Assembly: GCA_028291405.1 (NCBI GenBank)
Contig: JAQGID010000016.1
Span: 1-41,152, forward strand
DNA: 41,152 bases
Reading direction: 5' to 3'
DNA from: Rhodospirillales bacterium
Lineage (GTDB): Bacteria; Pseudomonadota; Alphaproteobacteria; ATCC43930; CGMCC-115725
The stretch's first letter is position 1. Every line of letters starts with the position of its first letter. The notes under the pieces were generated by a model. The model had not been told where the DNA came from and did not search any database. It worked only from the letters and a program-made list of their open reading frames with translations. The translations under genes and the position numbers were made by a program. Positions 32,057 to 39,627 of this stretch are shown piece after piece.

Positions 32057-33414
32057 AGCACACCGGCCCGCTCGATCGCGCCGATCTGCGTGCGGAGGCG
32101 CGCCAGCGCATCGTCGGTGACGACGGATTGCACGCAATCGTCGGCGAGGGCGGCGGCCGCCGCATGTCCCAGCGATTCGTCGGCGAGGCGGTGGAACTTG
32201 CCGCGCGCTGCCGCTTCGTCGAGCGGCCGCGCCGGATCGCCGAGCGCGTCGAGCACCTGGCGCATGACGCTGCGCTCGTCGCGCAGCGTCAGCTCGACGC
32301 GGGCCGGCCATTGCCGCGGGTAGAATTGCGCCAGGGTCTCGTCGGCCACGACCTCGACGCGCGACATGAAGGCGGCGATCGCCGCGTCCTCAGTGAGGTC
32401 GGGCCGCACGATGTCCTCGAGCAGATCGGGACGATACGAAGCCAGCGCCAGCTGATACGAGGCCGTCGAGATCCGCGCGAGCCGATTCGGACCCGGACGC
32501 CGCGCCCCGATCATCGCGGCATAGGCCGGCGGCACGGCGATTCGCACGGCGGCGATCTCGTCCGGCGCGATGCCCTCGGCGAGGAGTTGGCGGTAGGCGT
32601 CGATCGCCGCGATGCATTGCTTGGCCGAGCAGAAGGGCTTGATGCTGAGCGACGCAACCGCACCCTCCGCCGCGATCGGCGCGGCGAGCGCAGCGCCATC
32701 GCACTCGATCCCGTGCGTCTTCATCAGCCAGTCGGCGTCGAGTAGGGTGCGGTCGCCGGCATAGCCATGCGCCGCCGCGATTGCCGCCGCGGCGCCGTCC
32801 CGCGAGGCGAGGCCGAGCTGCAGCCAGCGCGCCGAGGCCGCGGTATGCCCGGAGGTGCCGGCCGCGCCGGCCGACAGCGTCAGAGCGAGGCCGAGCGCAT
32901 CGGCGGCGCGTCCGGCATCGAGGCCGAGCAGCCGCGCGGTCACCGCCGCGGCGCCGATCGGCCCGGCGAGATAGGTCGGCCAGATGCCGCGGTAGAGGAT
33001 CTTCGGCCCGGCGACCGCGACGCCGAGCCGCGTCGTGATCTCGTATCCCGCCCGGAGCGCCTGCGCGAAGCTCGCCGCCGTGACGGTCGGCAGCTGCGCG
33101 GCCAGCGTCAGCGCGGTCGGGACGACGACCGACCCCGGCGTCGTGCAGGAGGGCATGTGGAGATCGTCCATCTCGCTCAGCCGGATCGTCGAGACACGCA
33201 ACGCCAGACGGTCGAGGGGCGCGTCGCCGAGCAGCGCGATGCGGCCCTCGCCGGCTACGGCGAGGCCTTGCAGCATCGCGCCTTCCTCGGTGGCACGCCC
33301 CGCGACCCAGGCGCCGACCGTGTCGAGGACGTGAATTCCGAGGCGGTCGCGCGTCTTGGTCGGCACCGCGTCAGTCGCCGCAACCCATTCGCCGATCTGC
33401 TCGAGCACCGTCAT
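32053..33414 (-). CDS. MmgE/PrpD family dehydratase-like protein
   Basis: 453 residues. The fold and length match the MmgE/PrpD family, whose members include 2-methylcitrate dehydratase, cis-aconitate decarboxylase (a relative) and tautomerase-like enzymes. Recognised segments are the all-helical start ATDAVPTKTRDRLGIHVLDTVGAWVAG, the conserved SEMDDLHMPSCTTPGSVVVPTALTLA with its active-site D and H, SGHTAASARWLQLG, and KPFCSAKQCIAAIDAY. The HMPSCTTPGS segment differs from the PrpD form (DxNDT..HPSD), so this is not plain methylcitrate dehydratase. The start at ATG 33414 follows AGGAAGGG by 7 bases; a TTG two codons upstream is possible. The gene is 14 bases downstream of the second M24 gene and overlaps the lyase gene. 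Confidence 0.88.
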   Translation of the reverse strand: MTVLEQIGEWVAATDAVPTKTRDRLGIHVLDTVGAWVAGRATEEGAMLQGLAVAGEGRIALLGDAPLDRLALRVSTIRLSEMDDLHMPSCTTPGSVVVPTALTLAAQLPTVTAASFAQALRAGYEITTRLGVAVAGPKILYRGIWPTYLAGPIGAAAVTARLLGLDAGRAADALGLALTLSAGAAGTSGHTAASARWLQLGLASRDGAAAAIAAAHGYAGDRTLLDADWLMKTHGIECDGAALAAPIAAEGAVASLSIKPFCSAKQCIAAIDAYRQLLAEGIAPDEIAAVRIAVPPAYAAMIGARRPGPNRLARISTASYQLALASYRPDLLEDIVRPDLTEDAAIAAFMSRVEVVADETLAQFYPRQWPARVELTLRDERSVMRQVLDALGDPARPLDEAAARGKFHRLADESLGHAAAAALADDCVQSVVTDDALARLRTQIGAIERAGVL

Positions 33415-33428
33415 CCGCAAGCCCTTCC

Positions 33429-34556
33429 TCAGGTATCGAGAAGCTCGGCGCCGCCGGCGCCGACCGCGACCATCGCCGAGACGGCGGCGACCTCGCCGGA
33501 CGCGCTCACCGCGCCGCTACGCAATACGTACACCCCGTCCTCCTCGATTTGGAATGGCGAATCGGCCGAGAGGATCGGCGCCTCCTCGAGCGACAATCCG
33601 ATGCCGTTGCCCAGCGCAGCGATCGTCGGAGCATACGCGCTGCAGGTGCGCAGCTCCGATGCTGCCGCGCGCGCCAGCGCGCCTCCCGTCGTTCCCGGCT
33701 TTACCTCCCGCAGCATCGCCGCGAGACCGGCGCACGCGTCGGCGAGCGCCGGTCCGGAACGCGACGTGACGGTGACCAGCGATTCGGCCCAATAGCCGGC
33801 GAAGCGGACTGCGACCTCGGCGAGCAGCGGATCGGCGCTTCGGTCCTCCGGCGTATCGAAGGGGACCGGCGGACCGCTGTCGCGGGCGCTCGCGAGCATG
33901 CGGAAATCCTGCGCCCCGGCGTCATAGGCCATCGCCTCGGCCGCCAGCGACGCCGTGCGAGCGCCGCTTCCCGCGGCGGTCTTGCAGGCGAATTCGGCAG
34001 CGGCCTGCCGACCGATCGCGGCAGCGCGGCGCAGCAAATCGCGCTCGACCTGGGATTTGCGCCGGCGGAGCGCGTCGAGCGGCGCGTCCATCGGCAGCAG
34101 CGTCGCATGCGGCACCACGGCCGTCATGACGGCATCGTAGCCGCGCTGCGTCATCGCCGCCTCGCCCCACAGGCCTAGCCGAATGTCGCCGCCGGGCGCG
34201 AGATCGGCGAGGAAGGCGCCGAGCGGCGTGGCGATGTCGCTGTACGGCTGAAGATCCTCGACCCAGGTGAGGCGCCGCGCCGAAGGCAGCATGGTGCCGG
34301 AGCCGGAGGGCAGCAGGCGAACCGGGCCGCTCCGCGGGATCAGCGCATAGGCCGGCCCGAGCTTCGGCGTGAAACCGGTGAGATAGGCGAGAGCCCCATG
34401 TTCGGTCGTAATGCCATGGACGAGGAGCGCCGCGGCACCATGCTCCACCATGACGCGGCGCACGGCGGCGAGGCGGGAATCGAATTCTCCCTGCGGCAGC
34501 AGCGCCGGATCCCAGTCGTAGGGGCCGGTAAGGAGAGCGGTGTGGAGCGCGCGCAT
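33429..34556 (-). CDS. M24-fold (creatinase/prolidase-like) protein without metal ligands
   Basis: 375 residues with the two-domain creatinase/aminopeptidase P architecture: an N-terminal domain to about 165 and a pita-bread domain after it. Active M24 peptidases hold two metals with D, D, H, E, E. Here the matching positions read E247 (LLAEVAVRFAGYW), E258, N317 (GNGIGLSLEE instead of GHGIG...HE), and R346 (VYVLRSGA instead of VEPG), so none of the standard set is clearly kept. It is probably a pseudoenzyme or, like creatinase, a metal-free hydrolase. It lies 10 bases after a second, less degenerate M24 gene, and the two may form a heterodimer. Start ATG 34556. Confidence 0.75.
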   Translation of the reverse strand: MRALHTALLTGPYDWDPALLPQGEFDSRLAAVRRVMVEHGAAALLVHGITTEHGALAYLTGFTPKLGPAYALIPRSGPVRLLPSGSGTMLPSARRLTWVEDLQPYSDIATPLGAFLADLAPGGDIRLGLWGEAAMTQRGYDAVMTAVVPHATLLPMDAPLDALRRRKSQVERDLLRRAAAIGRQAAAEFACKTAAGSGARTASLAAEAMAYDAGAQDFRMLASARDSGPPVPFDTPEDRSADPLLAEVAVRFAGYWAESLVTVTSRSGPALADACAGLAAMLREVKPGTTGGALARAAASELRTCSAYAPTIAALGNGIGLSLEEAPILSADSPFQIEEDGVYVLRSGAVSASGEVAAVSAMVAVGAGGAELLDT

Positions 34557-34566
34557 CGGTCGCCCC

Positions 34567-35682
34567 CTAAGCCGCGATCGAGTGCAGCCGCGCCGTACTG
34601 CGGCTCAGCGTCTCGACTCCGGTCGCGGTGACTCGCACCGGCTCGCCGCACAGGAGATAGCCGACCTCGGGGATGAACTGGTTGGGATGGACGATGAAGA
34701 TCATTCCCTCCTCGAGGATCGTGTCGTTGTCGACGGCGACGTCGCCCGGCGCGATAGACCCCGTGCCGAAGCCGTGACCGCGCCGCCGCATATAGGGCGG
34801 TACGCAATATGCGCCATAGCCGGCGGCGGTGAGGACCCGGTCGACACCGGCGCAGACCTCGGACATCGGAATGCCGGGACGGATCGTCTCGATGCCTGCC
34901 CACATCGCGCGGACGACGAGATCGTATTTCTCCTGCAGGACCTGCGGCGGGATGCCGACCGAGACCGTGCGGCAGATCTGCGCGTATTGGCCGTCGTAGC
35001 TCGGCGACAGCTCGGCGAGTAGGACGTCGCCGGCGGTCAGCGGCCGCGCACTCGACGACATCACCGCCTTGTTGTGCGGCAGGGCGCTCAGCATCAGGAA
35101 ATTGTCGTCGGCGCCGAGCGATTTCGTATAGGTGTTGACCTCGACCGCGAGCTGCCATTCGGGCATGCCGGGCCGCACGATCTCCAGCAGATGCTCGAAG
35201 CCGCGCTCGGCGATCGCCACCGCCTCGCGGGCGCGCTCGATCTCGCGCAAGGTCTTGGGTCCGGTGCTGGCGATGAAAATCTTTTCGAAGGGGATCGTCG
35301 GCCTGCCGATCGCGGCGACCAGACCCTCGGCGAGGCGATGCGGCAGGGACGCGATGCCGGCGACTGCGACACGCGCTTCCAGGCCGAGATCGGCGAGCGC
35401 TGTCGCGACGGCGGCGGCGAGATCGTCGGTCGCGACGACGCTCGTCGTGAGCGATTGCGCCAGCGCCCGCTCGCCGTCGGACGCCGGGCTCGCGATCAGG
35501 ATTGAGGTCCCGTCGCCCCGCAGCAAGACGACGCTCTCGCCGAGGGAGCGGAAGCCGCTGAGATGCGTCGCCGGATCGGAGGCGACGAGCGAGTGGCGGG
35601 CGTGCGAGGCGGCGACCAGCAGGTCGATGCCGTCCTCTGCCATGCGCCGCTGCACGGCGGCGATGCGGTCGCGATGCTCCAT
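34567..35682 (-). CDS. M24-family peptidase-like protein with altered metal site
   Basis: 371 residues: creatinase-type N-terminal domain (about 5-140) and pita-bread domain. The end segment RRGHGFGTGSIAPGD keeps the active-site H303, and E347 in GYLLCGEPVRVT fits the last ligand, but the first two aspartates are replaced (E224 in LLAELSPSYDGQ, Q235 in YAQICRT) and the fourth ligand is H332 (FIVHPNQF). Creatinase, of the same fold, works without metal and hydrolyses a guanidino C-N bond; Xaa-Pro peptidases need the metals. Which applies here is open. The start at ATG 35682 follows GGAGG by 8 bases; the frame upstream to 35907 only shadows the next gene. Confidence 0.8.
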   Translation of the reverse strand: MEHRDRIAAVQRRMAEDGIDLLVAASHARHSLVASDPATHLSGFRSLGESVVLLRGDGTSILIASPASDGERALAQSLTTSVVATDDLAAAVATALADLGLEARVAVAGIASLPHRLAEGLVAAIGRPTIPFEKIFIASTGPKTLREIERAREAVAIAERGFEHLLEIVRPGMPEWQLAVEVNTYTKSLGADDNFLMLSALPHNKAVMSSSARPLTAGDVLLAELSPSYDGQYAQICRTVSVGIPPQVLQEKYDLVVRAMWAGIETIRPGIPMSEVCAGVDRVLTAAGYGAYCVPPYMRRRGHGFGTGSIAPGDVAVDNDTILEEGMIFIVHPNQFIPEVGYLLCGEPVRVTATGVETLSRSTARLHSIAA

Positions 35683-35699
35683 GAGCAGTGCCTCCGGCG

Positions 35700-36692
35700 T
35701 CAGTACTTGTTCTTGTCGGTCGCGACGACCTCTTCCGTGCCGCTGTCGACGAACAACTCGTCGAGTGGTATCTCGCGGCTGATCAGCCCCTGGCGATGCG
35801 TGTAGCGGACCGCCGCCTCGAGATTCTTGCGGTTCTGCGGCCCGAGACCATAGACCCAGGGATCGCTGCCGAGAATCTCCTGCTGCTCCTCCCAGGCGGC
35901 GCTCCACCAGGCGAGCGGCACGACCCGCGGGTTGCGAACGCGCTGATAGGCGAGACGCTTGGCCGCATCGAAGGCCTGCATCAAGCTGGCCGCGACCCAG
36001 GGGTGCCTGTCGACGATCTCCTGGCGGATCACCGTCACATGCATGATCGGGAAGATCGCCGTCTCGCGATAATAGGCGAGCTCGATCTCGCGATAGTTCG
36101 GGAAGAGCCGCGCGATGCGCTTGTCCCCTTCACGGAACGGCCGGGGAAACTCCGGCGAGATCAGCGCGTCGATCTCGCCATCGACCAGCATGTCGTCGAC
36201 CAGCTGGCCCGGCTTTGCCCGCTCGATCCGCAAGCCCGGCGGCGGCTCGAACTCGATGTCCTCGTCGCGCTCGGTCACCCAGGTGATCTCGCGATGCGGC
36301 ACGCCGTAATATTCCTCGAGGATGCCGCGGATCCAGATGTTGCCGGCAGGCTGGAAATTGGTGCCGCCGACCCGGCGACCGATGAGGTCGGTCGGCTTGA
36401 CGATGCCCTTGCTCGTATTGACGAAGACGAAGCCATGGCGGAACCGGCGATGCATGAAGGCCGGCAGGGCGGTGAGCTTCGCGCCGCGGTCCCGCGCCAT
36501 GAAATAGGCGCAGGCGTTGAACTCGCAGACGTCGTATTCCTTGTTGCGCGCCATCCGCCAGTGACGCTCGCGCGAATCGACGTTGGTCAGGAGCGTCAGC
36601 TCGATGCCGTCGGGCGAGACGATGCCCTCGGCGAGCGGCCGCGTGATCTCGTAGTCGCCGCAGGCGAACGACAGCTCCAGCTTCTTCGACAT
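35700..36692 (-). CDS. 4,5-dihydroxyphthalate decarboxylase-like (Pht5) / periplasmic-binding-fold protein
   Basis: 330 residues, no signal peptide (MSKKLELSFACGDYEITRPLAEG), with a type II binding-protein fold. It resembles the 4,5-dihydroxyphthalate decarboxylase group: DVCEFNACAYFMARDRGAKLTALPAF, RRFRHGFVFVNTSKGIVKPTDLIGRRVG, and a C-terminal YTHRQGLISREIPLDELF. The family mixes aromatic-acid decarboxylases with proteins of unknown role, so decarboxylation of an aromatic or ring acid is only a possibility. Cytoplasmic location fits an enzyme better than a transport component. It is 39 bases downstream of an exported binding protein and 17 bases upstream of the M24 gene, within the catabolic cluster. 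Confidence 0.8.
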   Translation of the reverse strand: MSKKLELSFACGDYEITRPLAEGIVSPDGIELTLLTNVDSRERHWRMARNKEYDVCEFNACAYFMARDRGAKLTALPAFMHRRFRHGFVFVNTSKGIVKPTDLIGRRVGGTNFQPAGNIWIRGILEEYYGVPHREITWVTERDEDIEFEPPPGLRIERAKPGQLVDDMLVDGEIDALISPEFPRPFREGDKRIARLFPNYREIELAYYRETAIFPIMHVTVIRQEIVDRHPWVAASLMQAFDAAKRLAYQRVRNPRVVPLAWWSAAWEEQQEILGSDPWVYGLGPQNRKNLEAAVRYTHRQGLISREIPLDELFVDSGTEEVVATDKNKY

Positions 36693-36731
36693 TCTCGTCT
36701 CCGATTTGGCGCGGCGGCGCCGGCGCGAGGG

Positions 36732-37703
36732 TCAGTGCGCGGCACCCGGCAGGAATTGCTCGGTGTAGAGCTTGCTCATGTCCGGCTCGGTCGGCAGGAT
36801 CCCCATCTCGACGAAGGAGCGCTGCAGCACGGCGAGCGCCTTGGCATCGAATTTTCCGTCGTCCGAGAACATCGGCATGACCTCGTCGTAGGTCTGCGCC
36901 GCGACCGCCGGGGTGACGCCCATCACCTCGGTCGAGATCGCAACGGTCTCCGCCTTGTTCTTGCGCATGAAGGCGATCGTCTCGAACCAGCCGTCGAGGA
37001 AGCGCCGCACCACGTCGGGATTCTTCGTCATGATCGCCCGGTTGGCGAAGATCACGTGGATGATGAAGTCCTTCTCGAGCTCGCCGAACTTGACGAGGAT
37101 CTTCGCGTCGCCGGCTTCCTGCAGGGTGAGCGCCGTCGCGATGTCGATCATCATGCCGTCGATCTGCTTGGTCTTCATCGCGGCGACCTGCGAGCCCGTG
37201 CTGCCAAGCTCCCGCACCGTGATGCCGTCCGGGCCCCAGCCCTGCTTCTGCGACAGCTCGCGCACGAGCCAGCTGGTCAGCGAGCCGACGGTGCTGACGC
37301 TGATCCGCTTGCCCTTGAGATCGGCGACTGAGGCGATGCCGGTGTCGGACCGCACGATCATCACGAGCAGCAGCGGCTCGCCCGCCATCGCGGCGATACC
37401 TTGCACCGGCGTGCCTTTGGCGATGAAGGCGAGCTCCGGTCCCGATCCCAGGCCGAAATCGATGCCGCCCGCGGCAAGCGCCTGCTGCAGCTTGGCGCTG
37501 CCGGCGAAGGAGACGCTTTCGATCGCGAGGCCGCGCTTCTTGAAGAACCCCTCTTTGATCCCGATGTCGAGCGGCACGAAGGAAAAGGCCTGGCTCATCG
37601 CCTTGCCGACGCGCAGCTCGTCGTCGGCCCGCGCCGTCGCGCTCAGGCCAAATGCCAAGACTAGCGTCATTATCGCGGCGAAGGCCTGTCTGCACGTCTT
37701 CAT
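36732..37703 (-). CDS. ABC transporter substrate-binding protein, NMT1/SsuA-like
   Basis: 323 residues. A Sec signal peptide spans about 1-26 (core AAIMTLVLAFGLSA, cleavage after ARA), followed by a binding-protein fold of the nitrate/sulfonate/thiamine-precursor type: FVPLDIGIKEGFFKKRGLAIE, LAAGGIDFGLGSGPELAFIAKGTPV, SVADLKGKRISVSTVGS. The gene belongs to the minus-strand catabolic cluster but has no permease or ATPase beside it in the window; these may lie beyond the right edge. Its presence implies that the cluster's substrate is imported through the inner membrane. Confidence 0.9.
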   Translation of the reverse strand: MKTCRQAFAAIMTLVLAFGLSATARADDELRVGKAMSQAFSFVPLDIGIKEGFFKKRGLAIESVSFAGSAKLQQALAAGGIDFGLGSGPELAFIAKGTPVQGIAAMAGEPLLLVMIVRSDTGIASVADLKGKRISVSTVGSLTSWLVRELSQKQGWGPDGITVRELGSTGSQVAAMKTKQIDGMMIDIATALTLQEAGDAKILVKFGELEKDFIIHVIFANRAIMTKNPDVVRRFLDGWFETIAFMRKNKAETVAISTEVMGVTPAVAAQTYDEVMPMFSDDGKFDAKALAVLQRSFVEMGILPTEPDMSKLYTEQFLPGAAH

Positions 37704-37742
37704 CTCGCCGCCTTTCTCCTACAACTCGTGTGACCCAACCAA

Positions 37743-37824
37743 CGTCAGCCCGGCGAAAGCCGGGATCCATTCATCGGCATCCGTACCGTCGGACGGATGG
37801 ATCCCGGCTTTCGCCGGGATGACG
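37743..37824. repeat. Paired REP-like palindromes forming a long inverted repeat
   Basis: Left arm 37743-37772 (CGTCAGCCCGGCGAAAGCCG...) and right arm 37795-37824 are inverted copies, about 28 of 30 bases complementary. Each arm is itself a hairpin (CCCGGC-GAAA-GCCGGG). The 22 bases between hold CCGTACCGTCGGACGG, a further small inverted repeat. The element lies between hyuB and the binding-protein gene and matches the layout of dispersed palindromic pairs in alphaproteobacteria. It could attenuate transcription or protect the upstream mRNA. Confidence 0.75.
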
Positions 37825-37863
37825 ATTGAGGTGGGATTGCGAACGACAAATTCCCGGCTCCGC

Positions 37864-39627
37864 CTACTCCGCCGCGGCGGGCATCCGGCGCTCGTGGCGC
37901 AGTTGCTCGGTCGCCGCCAGGTCGAGCGCGTGATCCCGGGGATCGACGACCACCGCGTAATCCCGTCGCGCCTGCTCGACGCTGACGAAGCCTTCGACGA
38001 CGTCGTCGCGCACCCGCTTCGGCTCGCGCTCGAGCGGGTCGCCCCAGCCGCCGCCGCCGCCGGTGCGCACGATGACCACGGACTCGGCCGGCACGAGATG
38101 CTGGCTCGCGTCCATGCTGGTGAAGCTCTCCTCGCCGGGCAGCTTGAGCAGCATGTCGCCGGTGCCGCCAGCCCGCCCGCCGTGGATGCCCCAGGGCGGG
38201 CAGTCGATACGACGCGGCCGGTGCAGGTTCCAGCGACCCTCGACGAAATTGCGAACCCGCATGTCGATCCCGAGGCCGCCGCGGTGCTTGCCGGCGCCGC
38301 CGGAATCTTCGCGCAAGGAGCGCTCCTCGACCAGCACGGGCATCTTCAGCTCGATGCTCTCGATCGTCGCGTTGCGCACGTCGCCCTGGCAGATCGAGAC
38401 CGAGCCCGATTCGCCGTCCTCGTGCGGCCTGCCGCCCCAGCCGCCGCCTTCGATGCTCTGGACGACGAAACGCTTGCCGTTGCGCGGGTTGACGCCGAAG
38501 AAGACGACGGCACCGCCGAGGAGCCCGTGATGGCCGGCCGGGATGCGGTCGCGGATCGCCGGCGCCAGCGCCTTGACGATGGTGTCGACGACGCTCGGCA
38601 CGATCGTGCTCCACCCCGACATCGGCGCGGGATAGCGCGCCATCATGATGTTGCCTTCGGGGATGATGACCTCGCAGGCGCTGAACGAGCCCTCGTTGAC
38701 GGAGTCGAGCGGCAGGGTCAGCGCCTTGTAGGCGACGCGCGCCCCCGCGAAGGTGCGCGAGTTGATGCCCGCCTTGCGCTCGCCGGTGCAGCCGGACAGG
38801 TCGATCGTCATCTTGCCGTGGTCGACCGTGACCTTGGCGTGGAGCCGGAGGCGTTCCTCCTTGATGATGCCGTCGTTGTCGAGGAAGGATTCCGCCTCGT
38901 AGACGCCGTCGGGGATCTGCGCCACGACGTTGCGGCAGCGCTGCTCGGTCTCAGCGAAGATCCGCTTGATCGCCGCCATCAGCGTATCGCGGCCGAATTT
39001 GTCGAACAGTTCGTCGAGCCGCCGGAAGGCGAGCTTGCAGGCGGCGATCTGCGAGCGCATGTCGCCCAGCGACGAATCCGGGAAGCGGATGTTGTCGCGG
39101 ATGATCTTCAGCAGCAGCTCGTTGAGCTTGCCTTCCTCGTAGATCTTCAGCTGGTCGAGCTGCAGCCCTTCCTGCCAGGGATCGAGGCAGTGCGATTCCG
39201 CCCCGAAGCCGGTGCTGATGCCGCCGACGTCGATCCAATGCGCCCGCACCATCGAGAACATCACCAGCTCGCCCTCGTAGAAATAGGGCATGTAGATGAC
39301 GATGTTGTTGAGGTGCTGGCCGGCGACCTTCTGGTGGTTGGTGATGATGACGTCGCCCGGCTTGAAATCGTTGCCGTGCTGCGCCATCCCGTCGACGACG
39401 AGGGCGCCGAGATCGGCGACGAAATGCGACACGCCGCCGACGTTCTGCGCGACCAGTGCGCCATCCGGCGTCAGCAGCGCGGTGCAGAAGTCGCGGACCT
39501 CGTAGATCATCATGTTGTACGAGGTCCGCGAGACGTCGGCCGCCATCTCGTTGGCGATCGCCGGCAGCGCGTTGCGGATGACCTCGAGCGTCACCGGTCC
39601 GAGAGTGTCGCCTGTCGTTTCGGCCAT
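37864..39627 (-). CDS. hyuB: Hydantoinase B / oxoprolinase B-type subunit
   Basis: 587 residues, the beta subunit of the ATP-dependent hydantoinase / 5-oxoprolinase / acetone- and acetophenone-carboxylase superfamily. Family segments are VTLEVIRNALPAIANEMAADVSRTSYN near the start, NVGGVSHFVADLGALV, PGDVIITNHQKVAGQHLNN, AHWIDVGGISTG, INSRTFAGARVAYKAL, and EDSGGAGKHRGGLG with VRTGGGGGWGDPL at the end. Members open hydantoin or oxoproline rings or carboxylate ketones using ATP bound by the A subunit. The ATG shares one base with the hyuA stop (TAATG), so the subunits are made in step. The substrate is unknown; the M24 (creatinase-fold) neighbours make an N-methylhydantoin or related ureide worth testing. 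Confidence 0.92.
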   Translation of the reverse strand: MAETTGDTLGPVTLEVIRNALPAIANEMAADVSRTSYNMMIYEVRDFCTALLTPDGALVAQNVGGVSHFVADLGALVVDGMAQHGNDFKPGDVIITNHQKVAGQHLNNIVIYMPYFYEGELVMFSMVRAHWIDVGGISTGFGAESHCLDPWQEGLQLDQLKIYEEGKLNELLLKIIRDNIRFPDSSLGDMRSQIAACKLAFRRLDELFDKFGRDTLMAAIKRIFAETEQRCRNVVAQIPDGVYEAESFLDNDGIIKEERLRLHAKVTVDHGKMTIDLSGCTGERKAGINSRTFAGARVAYKALTLPLDSVNEGSFSACEVIIPEGNIMMARYPAPMSGWSTIVPSVVDTIVKALAPAIRDRIPAGHHGLLGGAVVFFGVNPRNGKRFVVQSIEGGGWGGRPHEDGESGSVSICQGDVRNATIESIELKMPVLVEERSLREDSGGAGKHRGGLGIDMRVRNFVEGRWNLHRPRRIDCPPWGIHGGRAGGTGDMLLKLPGEESFTSMDASQHLVPAESVVIVRTGGGGGWGDPLEREPKRVRDDVVEGFVSVEQARRDYAVVVDPRDHALDLAATEQLRHERRMPAAAE

